The notes under the pieces are model-generated. The model worked only from the letters and a program-made list of their open reading frames with translations, ran no database searches and had not been told where the DNA came from. A stretch of 64,000 nt of DNA. It comes from Rheum nobile. Taxonomy: Eukaryota; Streptophyta; Magnoliopsida; Caryophyllales; Polygonaceae. Of the stretch, positions 56,006-64,000 are shown in pieces. The translations under genes and the position numbers were made by a program. The stretch is taken from the NCBI GenBank assembly GCA_027886185.1, contig WOAB01000109.1:7234501-7298500 (forward strand), written 5' to 3'. The first letter of the stretch is position 1. Every line of letters begins with the position of its first letter.

Positions 56006-56641
56006 AACTTTTCTTTCCTTCATGTTTTCTTTACATCTATTCGATTACGCTTGTTTGGACTATGTTGCTGACTTAAGCATCGGAGGGCCATTGGGTCAAC
56101 CCCCAATGGTCACCCCAAGACCTTTTTCTTTCCGAACTATTAAAACAATTTGAACAGGAACGAGAGGCCTCGAAGACAGACATGACATTCAAGCTCAAAT
56201 AGATTTCATTATCATATACAAAACAACGCTTACAATACACAAGTCGATCGACACACAAGGAATGGAGAGACAAAACACTACAAACGCTCTATTTACAAGA
56301 CTTGTCATATCCAAGGTACTCGTCTTTACCCTATATTACAAACAACTCTTTCCTGGACAGACACAACATGCCACATTAACGTTTATAATTATAGGTCGTC
56401 ACGACTAAACATTTCGCATCACGGCCAAGACGCAATTGACAAGACCACCTGCAAGAAGCACACAAAACAAGCACAAGGTACGCAAGCATAAAAGCATTCC
56501 AAAAAATACGCGACCCGTGATGGTGGACGGGTCGCCAAAACATTATCCATCCCATCTCCACGATGGGGCAGCACATATTACTTAAACTCCTAAAAACAAA
56601 ATGTTCACAAGACTTCACACACACAACTTCATTACACTTGA
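56006..56641. other. C: spacer between pol and the convergent antisense gene
   Basis: Non-coding. It contains a perfect hairpin at 56510-56535 (GCGACCCG, loop, CGGGTCGC), followed by CCCATCTCCACGATGGG, the same pair as in B. Confidence 0.65.
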
Positions 56642-58470
56642 CTAAGATTCACCCGACTTCTCATTGACGTCTGCAGGAACGATTTCCTTACCCATGGTCA
56701 CTTGACTAAGATTCACCTTCGATGTGTCTTCAACAACCTCTTCAGTCGCCTCAGGATCGGCCTCCTCCCTTTGATCTCCTTCTTCCAGGCCGACCAACTT
56801 GAATAGGTCGTCTCCAGGGTTGCCATTGGGGTACAAGAGGTCCATGTCGGCCTTCACATCTTCAATATTCCATTCAACATGGGAACCAGCAGCATACTCC
56901 TCCATCATTTCAATACGAGATTTGAGGCAGTATTACGCCTTCACATCACCAGCAATATGAGCGTCTTGTTCATGAAGCTTCTCGGCCTCAGCCTTTATTT
57001 CATCCTTCATTTCCTCAAGATGGGCCTTGAATTTCTTCTTGGTTGATGACATCTCACTTTCAAGAGCTTTCACATGGTCCTCAGAAGCCTTCAGTTGCTC
57101 CTCTGCTCGAGCGATTTGTTTATCCGCTCTGTCACTTAATTCCTGAATAGTCGAAAGGGCGACCATGGAGTACTGGAAAGCCTACATTTGAAGCAGCATG
57201 TAATTCAGTTTCAAAAAAAAAACTTTTATATCTTCTTACTCACCTTCCAAGCACCAACTGTAACCTCATCCATACAATCGTTGGGATGAAGGTCGCCGAT
57301 TTCGTTCTTGGCTTCCAAGTCCATAAAACGGAGCAAGTCACTTGCCAATCTCTCCCTCAACATGCATGGAGAAGGATTCAAAGCGACCGTCGCCTTCCTC
57401 TTAGCCCCGTATGTTTTTGACGAAGGAGAATCCAGAGCAATGACTCCAGTAGACGGAGGAACCCTAGTCAGGGCCTTCGTCGAAGACGATGCCTTAGCAG
57501 CTGACAGCCTTTGTTCCAGAAGACTTTCTTCAGACAAACGTGCGCTAGACCTTCCACATTTCGACGCTGACAACATGACGCAACAGAATAAGCAAAGAAA
57601 GACCCCAAAAACCAACCAAATGCATACCTGTAGGAACAAATAGGTGCCTTTGGTCACGGGCGCCGAGCGGGTCGACATGTCAACAGGTTCAGGTAGTAGA
57701 AAATTAACGTTCCTAAAGGATCTTTCTGCTTCAGGAAGGGCAAGCAAAGTAGCAGTCACGGCTTCAAATCCTTTGGGTTCCCCTGGATTAGGTGCTGTAA
57801 CAAAATACATGTAAGAAAAGTGTTAGAAATTATCTGACAAACAGACCGGAAAAGAGACAAACACAATACCTGTCTTTCTCCAGTTGGAGAGGAGGAAGGA
57901 GTAGTCGATACCCCTCTCATGGGACCTACGTTCTACAAAGAAAAATTGGGATCTCCATCCATTGTCATTAACATCTAGATTCAAGGCTATGGGATTTCTA
58001 CCCCAACGAAGACGCAATTGAAACCTTGAAGAACCACGACTACGCAGGTAGTAAGAATACCATAAAGCATCGAAATCGAATTCCACATTTACATCCGCAG
58101 TTAAAAGATCGATTACCATGAGCAAGCGCCATGTGTGGGGCATGACTTGGCAAGACGCAAGCTTTAACATGGCCAAGAAGTTTCAGACAAGATGAAAAAA
58201 AGGAAAAGAATGGCCGATTTTGAAGGGATACTCAAAGAAACATACCCAACATTCGTTATACTAGTCTGTTCGCTCACAAGGAGAAGGGAGACGCACTACA
58301 GTACCCTTAGGAAACCCTCCGACCTCTAAAATCCTATCAAGTTCAGTTTGGGTTAGGGTTCCATATAAGGAATCTTCTGTGTTTAGGAGTTTCAGAGGCA
58401 CAAAGGTATAGCCTTCCTCTCTCGTATCACTCGCAATGGCTTTGCCCTTCCTCGATCTAGATAATGCCAT
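56642..58470 (-). pseudogene. C: antisense extra gene, Transposase_28-like protein, intron-containing
   Basis: The ATG at 58470 (MALSRSRKGKAIASD) leads into LTQTELDRILEVGGFPKG, with stops near 58261 and 58180, then CQVMPHTWRLLMVIDLL, DFDALWYSYYLRSRGSSRFQ and GWRSQFFFVERRS. Intron 1 is 57795-57869 (GTATTG...GTTACAG, phase 1). A 61-nt intron-like segment (57567-57627) is open and hydrophobic, as in B. The last intron is 57182-57243 (GTGAGT...ATGTAG, phase 0). The final exon is a coiled coil (about 56940-57160), then a TAA near 56933, SRIEMMEEYAAGSHVEWN and LLYPNGNPGDDLFKL, ending NEKSGES stop. Confidence 0.77.
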
Positions 58471-58570
58471 GAAAGGAGCAGGAAAGAAGACGGTGAAAAT
58501 TTAAAAAAAAAGAGAGAAATTACCTTGATAAGACGTGAAATGTTGCAGTGAAAGGAGAGGTAATTGATGG

Positions 58571-58636
58571 TAATTTAAATAAGCAAACCACCTTACCCGT
58601 AGTCAAACCGCTGGGCCAATCACGAGATGCCACGTC
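58571..58636 (-). promoter_or_regulatory. C: putative promoter of the antisense extra gene
   Basis: Read on the minus strand: GACGTGGC, then ATTGG, TTTGACT and TTATTTAAAT, in the same order as in B and about 100 bp before the ATG. Confidence 0.55.
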
Positions 58637-58729
58637 AGTTCAACGACTTTAGAAGAATCGGCAGAGAAAGATTCTGCAAAAGGAAGATCAAACCGCCCCA
58701 GAAACCGTTCCTCTTCTTGCCCATTTTGA

Positions 58730-58741
58730 TCTTGGGGCAAT
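58730..58741 (+). promoter_or_regulatory. C: polypurine tract
   Basis: CTTGGGGCAAT, directly before TGTTGGGCC of the 3' LTR. Confidence 0.87.
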
Positions 58742-59253
58742 TGTTGGGCCAATATATTTTAAGCCCGGTTTGGTTAGCCCATGATTTCGATAACAAGATC
58801 AACGGACTCGGCGAGAACAAAGCGGGATGAACCCAAGGAAGAAAGACGTTGACAAGAATCTCGGAAGACAGTTTGACGGCTCACGCGAATTCCAGAAGAG
58901 AACGGCTAGATTAGTTCACTTCATAAATCATGTATAAATACTAGATTCATAAAGACTTTGAAGGACACACGATTATTCTCAAATACAATCAAATTTCTCT
59001 AGATTTCACTCTTGATTCTCTGAGTTCTAACTTCGTTCTTACTCTTGAACCGACTGACGGCTAAGTCTTTCCGGTGACTGATTTACTTGATAAGCCTCTC
59101 ACTAGAGGGAGATAAGCCTATTTCCATATCCATTTAATCTTATCTCATATAATTACTAGTTGATTTGGATTATCTAGATATTGTAATCTTATTGTTGTCT
59201 AGTTGCCCTTCTTAAGGCGATTCAGGGCGGTTCGATCTTTTCTCCCCAAAACA
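58742..59253 (+). repeat. C: 3' LTR (512 bp)
   Basis: Starts TGTTGGGCCAATAT and ends TCTCCCCAAAACA. In inverse orientation these ends match the ends of the A and B LTRs, so all three are one family. Confidence 0.9.
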
Positions 59254-59264
59254 TAATGCATGCT

Positions 59265-60078
59265 TGTTGGATCATTAGTGTTCCCTCAAAAGGTGCAGCA
59301 AAATAATATAGCAAGAAAGAATATGACTAGAACTCACGATTTATAGTGGAAACCCCAATCAGTCAAATAACTAATAAGGGAAAAACCACTACCTTCAAAC
59401 TTCTCGCTTGAGAGGATTTTGAAGAGTCTAGTTGTCTTATTGATTTCTTGATCGGTTACACTTGTAGCTTGGACTTCAAACCCTATACTTCCCACCTAGA
59501 TTTGAATCTCTTCTACAACGATGAACACGAACTCACTCCTTTAAGACTTATAGAAGTTTCACTTTTCTTTTCTCTCAATGAAATGCTCGGAGTTCGTACT
59601 CAAGAAATGAATCACTCGCTTCTATTTATACAATTTGAAATCTCACTAACAAATAAAATCTCACACACTATTTTAAGTAACAAGAAGATATCAATTTGAT
59701 TCAATAAGATAAAATCCCAACCGAATATATTATCTAAGGAAAGATTTCCTAAGATAATATAATCGGATTAAGATAAAATCTTTCTCTCTCCAAATCTTCT
59801 AATCGACATGATCAACCCGATTTCCTTCTTCCAACCGCGTGATCTTCAAAGATAATCTTCACAATCTTGATGCTTGATTTCCTCATAACATTCGCAACTT
59901 GATGTTAGTTATGGCACTGATGTTCCTTGAGAGGTAACAAAGCGTATGGAGGACTCTTTGTTCCCTCTACCTCCTTGCGTTGCTAATGGTTCTCTGTGAC
60001 AACTTTGTTTGTTCTTGAAACACTTAGATACCAGATTAGTTGAATGTTTGTTACCATCAAAACCTAAGGAATTCAACA
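59265..60078 (-). repeat. F: 3' LTR (814 bp)
   Basis: Plus-strand ends are TGTTGGATCATTAG and GGAATTCAACA, the inverse of E's LTR ends. It sits 11 bases from the end of element C. Confidence 0.88.
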
Positions 60079-60251
60079 AATTCCGCCTTTTTGATGGTGA
60101 CAAACATCCTTGACAACATATATGAGATAACAACAGTAGTATGAAGAAAGTTTCCCCCTTTAAGACAGAATAGTTTCCCCAAAGAGACAGTAAAGAATAA
60201 AGCATGATTAGTTCCCCCTCAGCTAGACTACCCATCATATTCCCCCTTTTG
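60079..60251 (-). promoter_or_regulatory. F: reiterated polypurine tracts
   Basis: On the minus strand: AAAAGGGGGAAT (60251), GAGGGGGAAC (60220), AAGGGGGAAA (60162) and, next to the LTR, AAAAAGGCGGAATT (60092). The LTR-proximal copy has a C inside the G run, unlike E. Confidence 0.82.
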
Positions 60252-60502
60252 ATTTCATCAAAACCTTGAAGAAAATTGCAGAAGGAAAGAGAACACATCT
60301 GAATAAGCAACCAACCCCTTTGTCATTAATATAAAAAACAAGCAAAGACAGCTGCAAGGACAACATCAAAATAAGCAAAAAAAAAACATGATCAACATGC
60401 CTAACAAGACAAACACATGGAAGAGAAGCAAAGAAAACAAAGCAACTACGGATTAGATGTGTTGGGAACAAAATAGGGATTGGTTAGCCGGAGAAAGATG
60501 AA

Positions 60503-62187
60503 TCAAGCACCACTGGTGCCTGCAGAGGGAGCCGAAGTATGAATAGCAATTAAAGCACGCACTTCCTCCATAAGACACCTTTGTTGTTCCGCCAACAGAG
60601 TTATTGCGCGGGACATTCTCCTCACGGCCGTTCGCAGATCAGGTTCATCCTTTTGTTGCCCCTTAGAGTCTGCACCTTCAGACTCATCATCATCAACCTC
60701 GACCAATGGCTCCGATTCTTCCTTAATCCACCCAACTCCTTCTTTCAGGACAAACTGCATCTTGTGAAGATTACATGCATCCAGATTGCGAGAAAATAAG
60801 AAGTTATCCGTTTCCTCATTGTATACCTTGTGGTACTCCAAAATTTTATTAATAATGCTGGGGTACGGAAGGGCATGGCGATAAGTATTCCTCGCATGAG
60901 TCATATGTTGCATCATCACTCGCGGAAGATTGACATGCTCCTTATCAAACAGCTTGGCGAGAAGGACCACATCCAATATCAACAGCTTGTTTCTCTTTTG
61001 TTCCCTTGGAGTGAAGTTGCAGATGAGGTAATGGAACAATACCTTGTTTACAGCAAACGTGGATGAGGTATCCAAAGCTCCAGATTCAGGTGGGTAGGAG
61101 ATCTCAGCAACACGACGGACTGCTTCCTAGTAAGGGAAATCCTTTGGCCAACGCCCCTTTGGATACTCATCATAACCGGCATGAAGAACCCCGAAAATAA
61201 GGCTTAGTTCCATGCTAGAGAACACATGGGTGGTGCCTTCCAGCGTGTAACTTCCCAGAATTGCATGGGGCCGAACCTCAATGACAAATGTGGAGTAGAA
61301 GGCCCTTAGTTGGTCTTCATCAACTGCCTCCGCCTGAACAAACAAACTCTCCCACTTCTGAACCTGTAGAACTGAGAAGACTTCCCCCAAAGCATTTTTC
61401 TTCAAAAACTCTGGGTCTAGTAATAGTTCCCTGATGATACCTTTGTGACTCATATCCTTCACATCGTCCACCTCAGCCTTCACCTTCGATTTCGCTCCTT
61501 GGCGACGTTGGATCTTGCGAACAGGAGCTATGGACACCTTGGCGCGCTTGGGGTTGCGCTCGGAGACTTGCTCAGACTCATCATCCGAGCACACTAGAAT
61601 CGCCTTGGCGGCTTGGGCTTGGGCCCTTGTCTTGCGTTTGGGAAGGCAACCCATTTTGACCCTACCAGAGAACTTGGGTCCCCTTGGCGGCGAAGCCTCA
61701 ACATCATCCTCAACCAGCTCCTTCTCCTTTCATAGTACTCCTTTAATCTGGGTAATGACAGCAGCATGAACATCCGGCGCAGTCGGCGTCGCCGTTGTGG
61801 CGTCACCGAGACATTCCTTTGTCTCCGTTTCGGGATGGGTAGGGTGGGTGGGAGAGAAATGTACTTCCTCCTTGTCGTTGGAGGAGACAACGATGGGCGC
61901 GACAGGGTTAGGGATAGGGTTTACGAAGGCAGGAGGTGGAGAAGGTGATTTGGGAGCTGTGTAGGGAATCATAGCAAGATGAGCAGGGGAAGGCGAGGGG
62001 GTTGCGGAGCGGGGTTAGAGGCGGTGGATATTTGTGGAGGGTTAGAGGCTTCATGAGTGGAGGTGGATGGTGTGGCTTGCGCAATGGCGGCGAGGATGGC
62101 ATGATCAGTTCCCATAGCAGAGAGTTTGCTAAGGATGCTTTGAAGATCCATGGCACCTTCAATGGGGATGTTGGATGGAGAGGCCAT
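60503..62187 (-). pseudogene. F: extra ORF downstream of pol, homologous to that of E
   Basis: The ATG at 62187 (MASPSNIPIEGAMDLQSILS) is followed by frameshifts near 61985 and 61700. Then a long frame runs 61654-61127 (KRKTRAQAQAAKAILVCSDD, LLLDPEFLKKNALGEV, PKGRWPKDFPY), a TAG, and 61075-60503 (LLILDVVLLAKLFDKEH, MMQHMTHARNTYRHALPYPS, NKILEYHKVYNEET). It ends VRALIAIHTSAPSAGTSGA stop, which defines the family C-terminus truncated by a TAG in E. Basic patches suggest nuclear location; no membrane segment. Confidence 0.82.
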
Positions 62188-62285
62188 TTGTGGAGCTTGA
62201 GGAGGAAGACAAGAGATAGGGCAAGAGAGTCGAAGATAGAAAAAGCAGTAAAAAGCGGTGGAGAAGAGTTACCTTGGATAGCCGG

Positions 62286-62292
62286 ATTTATA
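62286..62292 (-). promoter_or_regulatory. F: TATA box of the extra gene
   Basis: TATAAAT on the minus strand, 99 bp before the ATG, followed by CCAAG-GTAACTCTTC as in E. Confidence 0.5.
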
Positions 62293-63052
62293 GGATGCAA
62301 TCAAATCTTTTCGGTTGCCATACGATATCTTCTCCTTCTATCTTTTCCAAAGATCACAGTTGAATTTCTCACCTTCCATAATTAAACCTTGACAGATTTT
62401 GTCCAAATCCATCAAAGCCCACAAAATCTCGAGCCCATCAAGCATCATTCATCCATCTACAACCCTAAATGAACACAACACTTCATAACTAGTTGCATGC
62501 CATAATTACACATAATACCTGTCAAATCCCAGCCACAGACCACAGAGGCGACGATTCATTTTGTCGGCTTTCCGAAAAAGTAGAAGAGTGTGATTCGGGG
62601 GTAAATTTACCAAAGAGGGTACAAAGAACATCACACAAAAACATATACGAGAATTTTTAATAATGTTTAATTATGAATGAGAGGCTCTCAATTATGGATG
62701 ATTAGAGGGGCTCATAGGGAGCATAAAGCATGATGGCTAGGGTAAGCTATAGAGTCAACAATCATTTGGGCTTATAATGAGGGATCAATGCATCAAGTTT
62801 ACTATGTTGGGCCGAAAGAAAGGTGTTCCGGGTATTATTATGAAAGCATAGATGATCATGTAAGAAATTTTGCAAATTAGAGAAGCACATGCAAGATGCT
62901 AAGCATATTATTCATATAATGATCAAGAGAAAGATTGCAAATCAATATATGACACTTACACAATCGTAATTAACAAAGTACTTTAGCCAATCATCGAGGG
63001 AACACAACAAGTAGACATTTAGTTAAGAGATCATACCAAGCTCCATGCGAAA
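62293..63052 (-). other. F: noncoding region between pol and the extra gene
   Basis: AT-rich with no supported ORF. It shares TTGTGTTCCCTCGATGATTG and the following bases with E, marking the conserved post-pol region. Confidence 0.6.
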
Positions 63053-64000
63053 CTATTCGAAGGGTTCCTTGTTGAGTGCCTTGGTGAAAATGTCGGTGAT
63101 TTGATCCTTGGTTCCACAAAAGTCCATGAAAACCAACCCTTTCTCCACACAATCATGTAAGAAGTGATGTTGTATCTCAATATGCTTGGTACGTGAGTGA
63201 TGTACAGGATTCTTAGAAATATTTATAGTACTAGTATTGTCACATAAAATTGGAATAGAATTGAGATGAATACCATAGTCACTGAGTTGTTGCTTGAGCC
63301 ATAGGAGTTGAGTACAACAAGCTACGACGGCTATGTATTCGGTTTCTGCGGTTGACAAAGCAACTAAATTTTGCTTTTTCGACCCCTAGGAAACTAAACA
63401 TGGCCCAAGGAACTGAGCCAATCCTGATGTAGACTTCATATCCACTTTGTTCCCTGCGAAGTCAACATTTGTGTATCCAACCATATCGAAATTATCACCC
63501 CTGGGATACCATAGACAAAGATCATTTGCTCCCTTCAAGTATCTCAAAATCCTTTTCACTGCTTTGAGGTGTGTCTCCTTGGGATCAACCTGAAATCTAG
63601 CACATAGACACACACAATACATAATATCAGGTCTACTAGTAGTGAGATAAAGGAGCAAACCTATGATTCATCAATAGAGTATTGGATCAACTCCCTTTTC
63701 ATGTTCATCATTTCCCATGGGATTGTTGGGCGATATGGGAGTGGTGAAGGGCTTTGCATCAGACATTCCAAATTTCTTGATACACTCCCTAATATACTTT
63801 TGTTGATGAACTCTGGTTCCATCTTCTCCATGAGATATTTGAAGACCCAGAAGAACTTCAGTTCCCCAACCATGCTCATCTCAAATTCACTGGCCATTAG
63901 ACTTGAGAATTTTTGGACCAGTTTGTCATCTGTGGACCCAAAGATGATATCATCCACATTACCTGCACAACCAGAGTGTGCTTTCATTCCTTCAGCAGGA
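63053..64000 (-). pseudogene. pol: F: copia reverse transcriptase end and RNase H
   Basis: Three adjoining frames: NVDDIIFGSTDDKLVQKF (YVDD altered to NVDD) with FEMSMVGELKFF; SRPDIMYCVCLCARFQVDP with VKRILRYLKGANDLCLWYPR; and MSTAETEYIAVVACCTQLLW, CDNTSTINISKNPVHHSRTK, ITDIFTKALNKEPFE. Motif spelling (STAETEY, NPVHHSRTKHI) is that of Sireviruses. Stops at 63386 and 63661 break the frame. Confidence 0.9.

Larger units (their letters stand above)
50092..59253 (+). mobile_element. Element C: Tat-lineage Ty3/gypsy element, 5' LTR truncated
   Basis: Plus-strand gag-PR-RT-RNaseH-IN, then a minus-strand extra gene, PPT and a 512-bp 3' LTR. The organisation mirrors A and B. Only about 276 bp of the 5' LTR remain, so no target duplication can be checked. 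The 3' LTR is followed by 11 bases and then Sirevirus F. Reading frames carry many stops; gag also has a deletion. Confidence 0.88.
59265..64000 (-). mobile_element. Element F: Sirevirus (Ty1-copia), 3' part
   Basis: From right to left: RT end and RNase H, about 860 bp of noncoding DNA, an extra ORF, reiterated polypurine tracts and the 3' LTR. The extra ORF, PPT array and LTR start (TGTTGAATTCCTTAGG) are homologous to E but clearly diverged, so F is a different subfamily that still carries pol. The 5' part is outside the window. The flanking 5 bases at the left end are ATGCT. Confidence 0.9.

Noticed and set aside
1..64000. Search for host genes, tRNA, rRNA or organellar insertions
   Set aside because: No ORF outside transposable elements has a recognisable cellular domain, and no tRNA cloverleaf or rRNA core sequence was seen. 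The only tRNA-related matches are short primer binding sites.

Overview
This window looks like plant nuclear heterochromatin, most likely from a flowering plant (probably a eudicot, species not determinable). I recognise no cellular protein-coding gene, tRNA or rRNA. Almost every base can be assigned to retrotransposons, small non-autonomous DNA transposons, or short AT-rich remnants between them. Evidence for a plant: chromovirus, Tat and Sirevirus LTR-retrotransposon lineages, a plant L1-type LINE with a zf-RVT module and RNase H, Tourist-like and hAT MITEs, and initiator-Met primer binding sites.

Layout. 1-4200: 5' half of a minus-strand CRM-like chromovirus (H) inserted into a Ty1-copia element (G, plus strand, 4201 to about 17060). 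G is split again by a complete Tat-lineage Ty3/gypsy element (A, 6750-16590, TSD AGGTC). 17100-20310: 5'-truncated LINE split by a Tourist-like MITE. 20311-21807: AT-rich remnant DNA. 21813-49109: a second Tat element (B, TSD ATGAT). Two younger elements sit inside B: a Tekay/Del-like chromovirus (D, 27383-37872) in the RT/RNase H region, and a pol-less Sirevirus derivative (E, 41157-48270, TSD AGGAT) in gag. 49326-49771: hAT-type MITE with a perfect 8-bp TSD. About 50092-59253: a third Tat element (C, plus strand, truncated 5' LTR). 59265-64000: 3' part of a minus-strand Sirevirus (F) that runs off the window.

By-eye LTR comparison agrees with the nesting: roughly 5% difference in B, 4% in A, and 2-2.5% in D and E. 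These are visual estimates, not alignments.

The most interesting signal is extra genes carried by the elements. All three Tat copies carry, between pol and the 3' LTR and opposite to gag-pol, a gene for a protein resembling the 'putative gypsy type transposon' (Transposase_28-like) family. It has at least two spliceosomal introns at the same positions and phases in A, B and C, and its own promoter-like block beside the 3' LTR. Because it is antisense to the genomic RNA, its introns would survive retrotransposition. The two Sireviruses carry a different extra gene in sense downstream of pol (or of the place where pol is missing), each with a matching TATA box and splice-donor-like leader. All copies here are degenerate, so function must be judged from conservation among copies.
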